From Bombyx mori (taxonomy: Eukaryota; Arthropoda; Insecta; Lepidoptera; Bombycidae), in contig NC_085124.1 of the NCBI RefSeq assembly GCF_030269925.1, positions 2,728,001 through 2,792,000 of the forward strand: DNA of 64,000 nucleotides. The letters run 5' to 3'. Shown piece after piece: positions 23,601-33,100 of this stretch (position 1 is the stretch's first letter; the number at the start of each line of letters is the position of its first letter). A program made the translations under genes and the position numbers. Below the pieces are notes generated by a model. That model was not told the origin of the DNA. It worked only from the letters and a program-made list of their open reading frames with translations, and did not search any database.

Positions 23601-24239
23601 TGCTTAGTTTTTGTTTAGACCACATCAATTTTTTTGGGAGTAATGTGGGGGAAAGGGGAATCTTTAAAAATTAACTATTTCCAATACAAGTTATGTCTTC
23701 GACCTCATGTTTTGGTGTGGAAGCTAGTTCCAGCGGCCTTTTGTATTTAGAGCAGTATGCTTTTCCACTGCCACTTCAATCTCGCAATCCTTCAAGATTT
23801 ACGAGGCCGTCAGCGTAAAAGTGACTTACGCTTACCATAGGTATTATGGAACAATGAAATTTATGTTTTCATGAATTTTAATTTGAGTATGCAAAAAAAC
23901 AATACGCGCAAAAATAATGTTTACAAAGCCATCTGTTTGTTATATATGGATGAAACGATGGATAGGCCGGTTTTGCATCAAAACTTATTATATTTTAAAT
24001 AAATCGCAATATACATAATTATAAGCATGATTATGAAAATTTGTGGATTAGGCCACTTTTGCGCTGACAGCCTCATATGTTTTACCATGTTTCCCCTGCA
24101 AATCGCCACATTCCTGATTCGATATACTTAGCTACAAATTATTTTACTAACTCTTATTCTCGTTACAGATGGTCCATACACGTTAGCAGTGAACGTTCTC
24201 AAATCTGATGTAAAACTAGAAGAATTTTTGTTTAATTAA
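8665..24239 (+). CDS. Aldehyde oxidase (molybdo-flavoenzyme), 16 exons, complete
   Basis: Exons by splice sites and frame: 8665-8707, 10082-10245, 12388-12548, 12618-13000, 13739-13962, 15373-15475, 15577-15701, 16337-16630, 16931-17221, 17780-18267, 19121-19304, 20289-20484, 21143-21906, 22449-22641, 23440-23553, 24169-24239. They sum to 3798 nt, that is 1265 residues plus stop, the usual family length. The enzyme oxidises aldehydes to acids with water and O2 in the cytosol. Visible domains: plant-type 2Fe-2S ligands C42, C47, C50 and C70; second cluster C110, C113, C146 and C148; FAD segment with NGNTGRG near 245-251 and VGTIAGN at 326-332; molybdopterin domain with RCGGGYGAK (766-774), GGIEIGQG (991-998) and the catalytic Glu1208 in AVAEPP. 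I chose aldehyde oxidase over xanthine dehydrogenase because of [11 protein letters not shown] instead of the dehydrogenase MGGGFGGKE motif, and the short length. Oddity: the residue before the catalytic Glu is Ala instead of the usual Gly. Which paralogue this is cannot be told here. Confidence 0.93.
8780..9040 (+). repeat. 141-bp tandem duplication in intron 1
   Basis: The AATAGATTATCATA motif at 8791 recurs at 8932, and about 110 following bases match with few changes up to the CCACTTGGTGATATGGGG motif. Two diverged copies lie head to tail inside the first aldehyde oxidase intron. The rest of intron 1 holds one Bm1 copy. Confidence 0.8.
9744..9986 (-). mobile_element. Bm1 SINE
   Basis: Body-only copy in reverse orientation, from the T-rich tail complement to the CCACCAGTAA end, in aldehyde oxidase intron 1 just upstream of exon 2. 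Confidence 0.9.
10711..11127 (-). mobile_element. Non-autonomous Helitron-like element, copy 1
   Basis: Read on the minus strand it starts with TCTATTATTAATACGTGAAGC and ends with a hairpin (TAGTCGAATTTCGACTA) followed about ten bases later by CTAG, the layout of a Helitron 3' end. Three other copies lie at 34106-34512, 55814-56212 and 62469-62898. No Rep/helicase coding sequence is present. It sits in aldehyde oxidase intron 2. The preceding stretch 10275-10541 is not recognised. Confidence 0.65.
11690..12110 (-). pseudogene. Non-LTR reverse transcriptase C-terminal fragment
   Basis: On the minus strand, 11692-11982 encodes [29 protein letters not shown] and EEAFTRRGY, the hallmark C-terminus of RTE-like lepidopteran LINEs. 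The part between 11983 and 12110 encodes LTYG and [12 protein letters not shown] motifs in other frames, so there are frameshifts. A dead fragment inside aldehyde oxidase intron 2. Confidence 0.75.
13028..13308. repeat. Inverted-repeat element with internal 60-bp tandem duplication
   Basis: The motif GAAGTGAAACTT at 13028 is mirrored by AAGTTTCACTTC at 13297-13308. Between them, a 60-base unit is repeated twice in a row and looks identical (about 13114-13173 and 13174-13233), preceded by a shorter duplicated GTCACATTTTTC-GTTACGCG unit. A related end (GGTTTCACTTC) is seen at 38322-38335. It lies in aldehyde oxidase intron 4. Probably a small non-autonomous DNA element; the class is unknown. 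Confidence 0.5.
13434..13661 (-). mobile_element. Bm1 SINE, head plus start of body
   Basis: Reverse copy containing the tRNA-like head (complement of GGCCTAAAGGATA near 13640-13655) and only the first part of the body. It lies just upstream of aldehyde oxidase exon 5. Confidence 0.8.
14041..14291 (+). mobile_element. Bm1 SINE
   Basis: Body-only copy from TTACTGGTGGTAGG to the GCAATAAAAAAAA tail in aldehyde oxidase intron 5. Confidence 0.9.
14465..14662 (+). mobile_element. Bm1 SINE, 5'-truncated
   Basis: Starts at the CCTATTTCTGCCGTGAAGCA motif and runs to the GCAATAAAAA tail. Second Bm1 insertion in aldehyde oxidase intron 5. Confidence 0.85.
14733..14866 (+). mobile_element. Helitron-like remnant
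   Basis: Begins with TATATATAAAAGAGAATGTA and ends with a GC-rich segment (GGGCGAAGCCGCGGGCGCAC) directly before CTAG at 14862, as in short lepidopteran Helitron derivatives. It is only about 130 bases, so internally deleted. Confidence 0.5.
15010..15256 (+). mobile_element. Partial repeats: second-family scrap and Bm1 fragment
   Basis: 15010-15118 resembles the interior of the CCTTGTAGGCAGAC repeat family (GCCAAGCCGCTGCCTAC, then CTCTCCACAAGCCTCGTTTGAAGAA). 15140-15256 is a 5' Bm1 body fragment ending at GCAGCCGTTAT. Both are in aldehyde oxidase intron 5. Confidence 0.6.
17446..17590 (-). mobile_element. CCTTGTAGGCAGAC repeat (LINE-tail or SINE family 2)
   Basis: On the minus strand this family ends in a GGGCAATAAAAA tail after GTGGGCCGTATGCTCGTCTGCCTACAAG-like sequence. 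Here it is diverged, with the opening TTTTATTGCCCTTGTAGGCA well kept. Other copies: 22002, 31020, 32802, 48886 (minus), and 51178, 58036, 58460 (plus). It lies in aldehyde oxidase intron 9. Confidence 0.7.
18891..19078 (+). mobile_element. Bm1 SINE, 5'-truncated
   Basis: Runs from TTCTGCCGTGAAGCAGTAA to GCAATAAAAAA, ending about 40 bases before the acceptor of aldehyde oxidase exon 11. Confidence 0.85.
19569..19812 (-). mobile_element. Bm1 SINE
   Basis: Reverse body-only copy in aldehyde oxidase intron 11, next to a short TATG/TTA simple repeat (19547-19575). Confidence 0.88.
20120..20240. mobile_element. LINE 3'-end repeat fragment
   Basis: CATCATCATCAGCCTACAGT, TCTACTGCTGGACAAA and CCTCTCCCAA are a widespread lepidopteran LINE 3' repeat. 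A related scrap in reverse orientation (GCCCAGCAGTGGGATA) is at 35248-35265. It lies in aldehyde oxidase intron 11. Confidence 0.6.
20574..20710 (+). mobile_element. Diverged Bm1 fragment
   Basis: Contains TTTCTGCTGCGAAGCAGT and the later TGATGTCCATGGACTCTGGTA, degraded versions of Bm1 body motifs, in aldehyde oxidase intron 12. Confidence 0.5.
20831..21075 (-). mobile_element. Bm1 SINE
   Basis: Reverse body-only copy with a T9 run, ending about 65 bases before the acceptor of aldehyde oxidase exon 13. Confidence 0.9.
22002..22150 (-). mobile_element. CCTTGTAGGCAGAC-family repeat, diverged
   Basis: Shows TTTTAATTGCC, the GCCCACCT..TGGTGAGTGGTTACC core and CTCCATAAGCCTCG, as in the copies at 17446 and 48886. 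It lies in aldehyde oxidase intron 13. Confidence 0.6.
23185..23345 (+). pseudogene. Non-LTR reverse transcriptase C-terminal scrap
   Basis: The frame from 23216 encodes [19 protein letters not shown], then [15 protein letters not shown], the familiar end of an insect LINE polyprotein (DRxxWxxxxRxADPT). The same family, reversed, is at 39912-40135. It lies in aldehyde oxidase intron 14; the ORF track of this stretch is not host coding. Confidence 0.65.
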
Positions 24240-24323
24240 TAATCAATTTTCTTACGTGCGCACACCAATGTACGTATTAATTAAACGTTGGCTACGTAGG
24301 CTAGCTTTACAATGCTTCTATTC

Positions 24324-24329
24324 AATAAA
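24324..24329 (+). terminator. Polyadenylation signal of aldehyde oxidase
   Basis: Canonical AATAAA 85 bases after the TAA stop at 24237-24239, a normal distance for a short 3' UTR. Confidence 0.6.
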
Positions 24330-24379
24330 GTGTAAAGGTTTGTGTCTGAGAGTCAGTTGTTAAACCGCTATGTCAAGCC

Positions 24380-24553
24380 GTGTGCTTAGTGCGTGTTCTT
24401 TAACGCCCTCTATAGCGTAAAAGTTAACTCAGATCTCTATGGAGTTGGAAAGTTTGCCTACGTTTCCCACTAGGGGCGCTGTTCTAACTGCATAGCAATT
24501 TGAGTTAGCTTTTACATTATCGAGAACGTTAAAAAACTCGCTCTAAGCACACT
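24380..24553. mobile_element. MITE with ~75-bp inverted arms
   Basis: GTGTGCTTAGTGCG..TTCTTTAACG..GTAAAAGTTAACTCA at the left is mirrored by TGAGTTAGCTTTTAC..CGTTAAAAAACTCG..CTAAGCACAC at the right. The centre contains CACTAGGGGCGCTGTTC. Single-arm relatives at 26872-26980 and 33655-33760 keep the order GTAAAAGTTAACTCAAATTTG then AACAGCGCCCCTAGCGGCAAAC. No transposase is present. Confidence 0.7.
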
Positions 24554-24589
24554 GAGCGTGACCGACTCCGGCCTAATATGGCCGAGTAG

Positions 24590-25735
24590 CCAATGATATT
24601 TCATCCCATATTATCTCATTTCATTTAATTTCATCCCAGTTGATTAATGTCTCAAATTAATCATCTTTATTTCATTTCACTTCATTTCACTCCATATTAT
24701 CATTTTTTATAAAAATAAGAATATAAGTTAAAATAAGACATAACTTAAAAGTCTTAGTTACCAGGTCATAAAATCTCTTAAAAAAAAAGAGATTTTGGCG
24801 GGAATGCGACGATCGAAGTTGTGTAAAATGTTTTGTTTTGTTAATTTAGTGTTTCTTCAAACGTGTTATATGCGTGGCTTAATGACTGTTTAGCATTTGC
24901 GAAAATGCACAAGTGTGGATAAATAAAACAAAGCCACTGAACGTGGATTCTCGAAATCTTCCAACTAACAACATTCAACAAATATAATATAAAAGATATT
25001 TCAAAATATAAAAAAAACAACATATTTCTTTCAAAAATAATGCGTCAATATAAATTTTGTTATGTAACCTTTTTTTGTATTTGTATTTTATTAGGTATAT
25101 TAGACCTTATTTTGAAATTTATTTTCCGAAACTTTAGGATAATGTATTTGTATGTACGCCCCGGTAACATCAATTATGTATCTTGTCTCTTTATTTGATC
25201 GAAAGGCTACGATTATAAGTTTAATAAAGATTATATAATAATAGTTTATAGTTTATTATGCTTGTTTTAGTTAAGCGGTTTGATTTTAAATGTTAATGCT
25301 ATGGAGGAACCAGTACTTTTACTACCTTTACAAAAACGATTGAATGTTGTTGTCACATGTTTATATTTCGTGAACGCCTTGACCGAACTGCTCAAGACCA
25401 GCGATTCTCAAACTGGGGTCCTATTTCCAAATATTGGTCGTTTCCTTACCTAGGACGGGCGTTGATAAAATACAGTACTATATGCCGCCTGTCTAAATGT
25501 GTGAATGTGAATGTCGTGAGAAATTAGACGCATTTTAGTAATGGAGTCGATATGAATGGTATAAGAGTTATCAGGAGAGGGTTACTCGTAAATCAAAAGT
25601 TTTACAAAAGGGTACAAAACGAAAAAAGGTTGAGAAGCACTGTTCTAGATTACAGACATGCTCCCGGTCCATAGGGAATTTACCAAGTGAGCCCACCACC
25701 TGAGACACGAATAATCAAATGAATCATCAAATTAT
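24590..25735. other. Intergenic, nothing recognised
   Basis: AT-rich; TCATTTCATT-like simple sequence at 24595-24715. No gene or defined repeat ends seen. Confidence 0.4.
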
Positions 25736-25737
25736 TA

Positions 25738-25872
25738 TTTTTTTATTGCTTAGATGGGTGGACGAGCTCACAGCCCACCTGGTGTTAAGTTGCTACTGCA
25801 GCCCATAGACATCCACAACGTAAATGCACCACCGACCTTGAGATATAAGGTCTAAGGTCTCAAGTATAGTGA
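25738..25872 (-). mobile_element. Bm1 SINE, partial
   Basis: Reverse copy covering only the 3' half of the body (tail to GGTCTCAAGTATAGT). The DNA from 25873 to 26870 shows nothing recognisable. Confidence 0.85.
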
Positions 25873-26871
25873 CAAAGATACTGTCCAGTCGAAAAGTCAG
25901 CTAAATAAAAAAGGTGCATGCATTTAATTAATTTATTACCTACCTTCTCCTTCCTATTCCCATATTTCCTTTCCTTAATTTATTTACCGCAATTATTTGT
26001 GCAATTTCCACTTTTAATCCCAAACAATGATTGCAATGACAGACTTATAGTGTAAGCTTTTCATACAGAGTGATCGGAAACAGTCTGCGCATACGCCGTG
26101 AATATAGGAAGGACCTGGCTATAATTCATTAAAATGAACAGCGTAATTAGAATAACGTTTTTTCCCGCGAACAGAACTCCCAATAAATCTGAAGTTCGCA
26201 CAGAATACTAAAAGCTATCTTAACGCGATACTAACGACAGTATTCATAGTCTCTACATGATAAATACAATAATATTATTTACACTTTATATAGGTAATGT
26301 GATTTATTATAATGAATATAATGTAATTTCAAATTTTGTGCAAAATAAAGCCAAGAATGAGAGCACAAGAATAAACAGTTACAAAAAATGGATCCATGGG
26401 TTTTATATCTTCTAAACTTTCATAGCATATTAACGGATAATTTAAAACCGCCTACCAAAATTTATTTGCCAATAGTCGTTTTTTGTCCTGTTTACTAGTT
26501 TACTAAAGATTAAAATGAAGATGGTATGAGCAGTGTGTTGCGTAACAAAGTAACACTCGAAAAATACTGTCAAAAATGAAATACACGACTCTTAAAAGAA
26601 TCATCTGACATCATAATATAAATACTAGTTCAACCCGGCCATTTTGTCCGTTGATTTTTGATTTGAAATTGTTCTAATCACTAACAAACATCACAAAATC
26701 ATCTGCTCCACCAATCTCAAAGTTTCTTGAGCAATTAATCGAAATCGTTTTAAGCGCTTCGGCGTCTATAGGGAACACAAAAAACATATGTAGAAAAACA
26801 CATCGACTTTTTTATTTATATATATTTTATTATCGACCCTATATAGTAAATGTACGCAAAGTACAAATACA

Positions 26872-26980
26872 CTGTGTGCTTAATGCGAGTTTTTTAACTT
26901 CTCGATCGCGTAAAAGTTAACTCAAATTTGTCTGGAGTTGAAACAGCGCCCCTAGCGGCAAACGTAGGATAACTGCGTTT
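26872..26980. mobile_element. Single arm of the 24380-type MITE
   Basis: GTGTGCTTAATGCGAGTTTTTTAAC, GTAAAAGTTAACTCAAATTTG and AGCGCCCCTAGCGGCAAACG match one arm of the element at 24380-24553. The opposite arm is not evident. Confidence 0.55.
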
Positions 26981-27691
26981 AATTGATGAAATTGTTTAGC
27001 TAATGGAGTACGGACTACACATTAGGGCACATTTTGCAATGTCTACTTATTTGCCGTTGAGCTTGGCGCTGTAGTCGTAAAATAATAGGTCATAGCGTAG
27101 TTCCAAATTTCACCACCCGCTAAAGTCGGTTTGTGGAAGTTGCAGACCGCGCTGTGGAGTGCAGTGTATTCATTCAATTATTATTAATAATTTTCGTCTT
27201 TAAACAAGGTCGAAGTGCTTATTTCAAGTGAGTGCAAGCATTTAATATTTCGTTTTACTGCAAGTTTAATAACTTCTTTGACTTAGTTGTAGGTTAAAAA
27301 TGCTTTATGATTTATATATAGGTATCTTAAACAACAATAAGTAATTGTTTTTTTCTCATCTTATCTACCTAGTGGAAATATTTAATTTCGAGAATGCCTA
27401 TACTCTCCTTATTAGTTCCAAGTTTACTTTCACATGACTTCATAAAAACAGTACGGGATTTTAGGAGTTGTAACTCAGAACTTAAGGTATACGATTGTTT
27501 GCTTATAATCGTTTCTTACGTCTATTATGGGTTATTAAGATATAGGGATGAATGACCATAGACCAAGCCGGAAAACAGAATAAATTAATAACAATGACGT
27601 AATTTATGCTGTTAAGTTGTTATGTTACAAATATTCGAAATTAGCCAAATTAAAATCAACATACCTACATCATTTTTGAAAATATAAGTAA

Positions 27692-27910
27692 CTAGCCGTA
27701 ATCGCCAGCTTCGCTGGGCATTTAGGATTAACATTATTATTTATTGTCATTATTATTAGGGAGTCCAACACTCATATTAATATTAGCCTATCCATTAAGT
27801 ACATGTATTTTCTACATGGATACCAAGTTTTAAGTCAATCGGATGCACGGTTCAGTAGTTATAACGGAACACCCGTAAAAAGCACTGTAGATTTATATAT
27901 TAGTATAGAT
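27692..27910 (-). mobile_element. Helitron-like remnant
   Basis: Minus-strand start ATCTATACTAATATATAAAT at 27910 and a minus-strand end with GCGAAGCTGGCGATTACGG hairpin-like sequence before CTAG (27692-27695). This is the layout of a short non-autonomous Helitron. A MITE is inserted exactly at its 5' terminus. Confidence 0.6.
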
Positions 27911-28186
27911 GAGTCGTCTATTATCAAAGGCGGCAATCTGTACATTTGGACAAAAAATTTTTATTGATATATCAATACAGATTTATTTGAATATAATCGT
28001 CTCCTTCAAAGAATACGGTTCAAAACCTGCATTAAATAAAGGTTAATAGTTAACCTGTTATTTATCTAAGATGTCGTTCCGAAGAGTTTTGTGACTGCCA
28101 ATGGAATACAAAGTCAATAATTCGTTTTTTTGATTTACCAATCATTGTCCAAAAGTCAGATTGCCGCCTTTGATAATAGTCGACTC
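27911..28186. mobile_element. 276-bp MITE with 30-bp terminal inverted repeats
   Basis: Left end 27911-27940 and right end 28157-28186 are inverted copies with one mismatch (GAGTCGTCTATTATCAAAGG on the left, GAGTCGACTATTATCAAAGG on the complementary right). Pairing resumes further in with TTTGGACAA. It is flanked by a direct 4-bp duplication AGAT (27907-27910 and 28187-28190). No ORF. Superfamily not assigned. Confidence 0.8.
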
Positions 28187-28429
28187 AGATACTTAACTTT
28201 TCACCTAAAAATAAAATCTTCGCGGTAAAACGTTGAAAGGGAAAACCAACATACTATCTGCATCCTGTAATTCGTCTAAAAATGGAATTAGTACTTACAA
28301 AATTCTGATTTCAAAGTCTGCTTTAAGAGAAACGTAAAAAAAATAGTATCCTTGTTTTATCGAGAGCATGAGTTCGCAGTCTACAGTCTATTGACAAAGG
28401 AGCTGCATGCAGGAATATACGACTTTTTT

Positions 28430-28870
28430 TTCCCTACCAATTCGCTGGAAGCATAAGGGGTTATTCCCGCTACGCCCGGATAGGTGAGCTCAGGGACTCA
28501 ATCTGAGAGAGAGAGCTAATACTGGCCCCAGAAAGAGCAGTGCTTCGCAGAATCTACTACCGGATCGGAATCGCGACTCACGAGATCACGCGACGCGAAG
28601 ATCCGGCGGGAAACTCAGTGGGTTGTGTCTATGGGTTAGTTCGCTGGTCGAACTCTTCATAGTAATCAATGAGTTCAACGAGGATGGTGACCGGTGCTTG
28701 AAGAGCATAAAAGCACCGAGAGTGGGTCCGGGGGATCGGATAAAAAATTCTTCGGGCGCCGGCGTCTTTTCGTTGCGGTGTTGTCTGGGCGACACAACAG
28801 AACGTGCATATTGATTGCATCATCTTTTTTGCGGGGTAGAAAGCGCGTGTTCGGGGTTAGCCTACTTCGT
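28430..28870 (+). mobile_element. LINE-derived repeat (GTGAGCTCAGGGACTC family)
   Basis: Longer copy of the family seen at 5430 and 60930: GGTGAGCTCAGGG, CTACTACCGGATCGGAA, AAGATCCGGCGGGAAACTCA, then TCGTCGAACTCTTCAT-like, GGTGACCGGTGCTTGAAGAG and AAAAGCACCGAGAGTGGG. The several ORFs here on both strands are overlapping shadows of this repeat. Confidence 0.7.
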
Positions 28871-29029
28871 TGGGTAGGGGGGCTCATGAACTTTTAGTTA
28901 CTATGAGTTACTTCCATAGATAATACACTTAATATTGTCACTTCAACGGAAAGCGTCGCGCATGCTGCGTGCTCGAATTTCACAAGAACTCTCGTTCATA
29001 CATTGTTAATATGTTATAGTCGATTGTTC

Positions 29030-29545
29030 TGAATAAGGACTACGGTGAATTAGTGGATTTCGAGTTTGTTAATTTTTATTAAAATATGGCTAAAGTGGGT
29101 TGAAGCAAATGGTTCAACTTTTAAACTACAAGCAAAGGTCGTCCAAAAACATCTAGGACCGAAGACAATATTGAGAGAGTTATGCAATCGGTAGGCGGAA
29201 ATCCATAAATGTCTACTCGCAAGAGATCGTCTGACTCTGTTTTACACTTATCGCGACGAAGCTTGCAACGAATTTTAAACTTGGATCTTAAGCTGCATCT
29301 ATATAAGCTGTAATTAATACAAGAATTGAAAGAGTCTGACTTCAGAGCAAGGGTCGCATTTACTAATAAAATGCTTAATCGATTTTCCAATTTTGACAGT
29401 ACCCTTTTCTCTGATGAGGCCGATTTCTATATCAATGGGTTCGTAAGCCGTCAAAATGGTCGCTACTGGAACAGTGAGAATCCCAAACTCAAACACCAAA
29501 AACCACTGCATAGTCCTAAAGTGACAGTATCTCTAGCAGTGGAAT
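29030..29545 (+). pseudogene. Tc1/mariner-superfamily transposase remnant
   Basis: Translated pieces read GRPKTSRTEDNIERVMQSVG, RRSLQRILNLDLKLHLYK and LFSDEADFYINGFV, which correspond to the helix-turn-helix region and the first catalytic acidic motif (SDEADF) of a DDE transposase. In-frame stops interrupt it and a Bm1 copy truncates it at 29546. Confidence 0.6.
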
Positions 29546-29553
29546 AATTGGTC

Positions 29554-29795
29554 ATTTATTGCTTAGACGGGTGGACGAGTTCTCAGCCCACCTGGTGTTC
29601 AATTGTTACCGGAGCCCATAGACATCTACAATGCAAATGCCGCCACCCACCTTGAGATATAAGTTCTAAGATCTCAGTATAGTTACAACGGCTGCCCCAC
29701 CCTTCAAACCGAAACGCATTACTACTTCTCGGCAGAAATAGGCAGGGTGGTGGTACCTACCCGTGCGGACTCACAAACGTCTTATCACCAGTAAA
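29554..29795 (-). mobile_element. Bm1 SINE
   Basis: Reverse body-only copy inserted into the transposase remnant. Confidence 0.9.
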
Positions 29796-29984
29796 AAATG
29801 ATTGTCATGTGGTGTTACATAGGGTAGGCCTGATGCGTCTTACGATGTTCCACTGTCTCCTTACTCGAGGTGATTTTACTGCACTCATTTAAGGGGGAAC
29901 TCTTCGCTGTAGTCCTCATTTGATCGATCGCATTGCCTACTTTCGAATTGAAATTCAAATTCGACGTATGATACAGCTTCAGTT

Positions 29985-30070
29985 AAACTGTTAGCTTACC
30001 ACCCCTCCTGGCTGAGACTTTGCTCGCCCACCTGTCCCGGTGAAACTGGAAAGGCCTTCGGGCCCAGCAA
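29985..30070 (+). mobile_element. LINE 3' tail scrap
   Basis: GTTAGCTTACCACCCCTCCT, GGCTGAGACTTTGCTCGCCC and TGGAAAGGCCTTCGGGCC match the LINE tail at 2757-2830. It ends about 55 bases before the first coding exon of the following gene. Confidence 0.65.
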
Positions 30071-30133
30071 TCATACAAAAATCAGTAAAAAGACAGGTTC
30101 TACTATGCGTTTGGCTTTTTTTTCAGGCTCATC

Positions 30134-33100
30134 ATGGCTTGCCCGACGTTTCTGCAGGCATGCTTCAAAACGGACACAGCTTGCGGCCGTTGCCTGTCGA
30201 AGAAGATGACCTGTTACGTCTTAGCTATAATTTTATTTGTGAGTTTTTACTCACGAAAGATAAAAATCGCAAAAGCGAATAAGGACCGCACATTTTAAAA
30301 TCGGTTCAAGATGCTCGCTTGACTCTCTCATGTCAATGTGACCTAAAAGATAAGACGCCTAGCGTACTCGTACTGAGTTATATGAATATACGAATATCAT
30401 TTTTTTTAAATATTATACCAATACCATACTTATGTAGAATAGGGATCGCAGCGCATAAAATAAAACTTCCACTATTCCAAAATTTTCTGTTATAATAACA
30501 ATTTAAAAATTTATTAACAGTTTTATTACGCCTTGCTCATTTTTTAACCGTCTTCGCCATCTTCCATTCCTTCATTCATTCTCTTCTCTCTTTCTTTCCT
30601 TTCTCTCACTCACATCTTAACGCTCCGTTCCACACTCTTTTCATACGTTCCGTTCTTACCAATCCTACACTTATACAATTATTTCTAATTAACGTTCACA
30701 TTTACTTAGCCGATGTTCACAAATCGGTGAATAAAACGCAAATGTCGTGTAATAAAAATGAAGCTAGCAAAAAATGTAATTTGCGTAATTACTGATGGTT
30801 TGGCCCATAGTTAACCCATCCGGGTAGACAAATGTCCATTCTGTTTCTGCCGCAAAGTTACGTTCCGGTTTGGAGGGTAGGATAATAGTAATCATGCGTA
30901 GACGCTATTTAGGCTTACATCGGTTAGTTTCACAGAATATTGGATGATAGTGACGGCGAAGTGTGGCATCATTTCACGATTTTATAAGTAGTGAACCACT
31001 GTCATAGTTGCAAACCGCATTTTTATTATTGCCCTTGTAGGCAGACGAGCGTACGGCCCACCTGATAGTGAGTGGTCTCCGTTGTCCATGGACGTCAGCA
31101 GTGGCAGGGGCAGATCCAAACCGATCTTTCGATCCCTACCGCTCTACTAGTGCGTGCTTGGCGATCACCGCTATTTCCGAGCTTCGTCGAGAGGTGAAGT
31201 AAAGCATTCGCATACAGAAACGAAAGCTCTCATTCAAGGACAAAAGCTGCCGAGCAGATTAATGCATGGTCTCTGCTATACCTCATCTCACATTTACCTT
31301 AATTTATAAACACCGGATATAATCCAATTGAAAACAAATGTCAGGGTCGAGGGTTTGCGCTAACAGAAATCGTAACCAGCTATTTTTCTATGCGGCAGTA
31401 CTAACGCGGTTCATTTATTTATTTATTTAAAAAAGTACTGCCAAATCACAAACATTTAACATTGAAAATAACTTAAACTATTTAATTTATGGCCTGATGC
31501 ATGTGAAAATAATGGCGTACATAACATTGGCAATTCATCGGCTCGAAGATGGAATACAATAATAATAAAAAAAGAATACCTAATGAAAACATACTTTGAA
31601 ATTCAAATTTAACAAGTAAAACAGTATTATTTGTTGAAATATTAATAAAAATTCAATACATTATTACAGATTCTCGAGGCCTTAGAATTCGTGAGTTTCG
31701 TTTTCCAACCATCTTCAATGAGGCCTACCACTACGCACCTGAACAACGCGGAGGTCGCCGTCGGAGTACTAGTGTCGCTACTATGTTTGTTCTTCTCCGC
31801 GCTGCTGATCGTCGGATTATACAAGGTAAGCTTTCAAATTATTAAAATTATAATTTGCGTAACTACTGGTGGTAGGACCTCTTGAGAGTCCGCGCGGGTA
31901 GGTACCACCGCCCCGCCTATTTCTGCCGTGAAGCAGTAATGAGTTCGGCTTGAAGGGTGGGGCAGCCGTTGTAACTATACTTGAGACCTTAGAACTTATA
32001 TCTTAAGGTGGGTGGCGCATTTACGTTGTAGATGTCTATGGGCTCCGGTAACCACTTAACACCAGGTGGGTTGTGAGCTCATCCACCCATATAATCAATA
32101 ATAAAAAAAACAACATATTTATTTCCACTTGCATGTCATTAAGGAGGATCTTCGTTCTGTAAACGACTCATGCTAAATCAAAATTCACCAAAACGTCGCT
32201 ACTGTGGCAGGTAGTATGATATGTGGCATTTGTATATGGAGTGAAGTGTGCTCAGTTCAAAGAGCAACTTTGGCGCAATCTTTGAAATCACTCCGCTTAC
32301 TGCACTTTTTTTATTAATACACTTTTATTAGCTTTAGACCTATGTATGTCAGTATGTAACGGAATCTTTGAACATGATTTTGACCCCCTTCAAAACGTCG
32401 GATTAACTCGAAATTTGGTATACTTATTAAGGAACGATGACAATTAAATATTTAAAAAAAAATATTGAAAAAATTTAAATTCAACTTAAAAATTAAAAAT
32501 AAATAATAGTTTAAAAAAAGACGCTTTTATAGAAAATCCCACTAAAAAATAGAAAATAAATCTTAATAAATTTGAGTTAAAAATAGTGTAAGAAAAAGGT
32601 ATCAATAGTTATAAATACTTTATGAACAGATATGAGTAGAAGGGTTATTTTGATAATATCCTGAAAAGCAACCCACGCTTTTTTTTACAATAAAATCATT
32701 TTTTCTTACACTATTTTTAATTCAAATTTATTAAAATTTATTTGCTATTTTTTAGTGGGATTTATGATAAAAGCGTTTATTTTTTAGATTTTTTAAACTT
32801 TTTTTTTTTTTTTTTTATTGCCCTTGTAGGCAGACTTGCGTACGGCCCACCTGATGGTGAATGATTACCGTCGCCCATGGACTTCAGCAATGCCAGGAGC
32901 AGAGCCAAGCCGCTGCCTACCGTTAACTAATCGATCGCTTTTCGACGGAAACTTTCTCACTGTCTACAGACGTTCACCCCGATCCTGCTTCTCCTACCCG
33001 CGTCGCTTTCTTCATTACTGACGTCACCGTGACTTCTCTGCTGTATCATTCTCTCACGTACAAATTTCCTTCCATCTGCTGCGATTCTTGTCTTCGTGAA

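Noticed and set aside
8665..24239. Xanthine dehydrogenase as the product
   Set aside because: Xanthine dehydrogenases are about 1330-1360 residues and carry the MGGGFGGKE motif; here the gene encodes 1265 residues with [12 protein letters not shown], as in insect aldehyde oxidases.
28586..28897. Cluster of overlapping ORFs on both strands
   Set aside because: They all lie in one GC-richer LINE-derived repeat; the frames are by-products of its composition.
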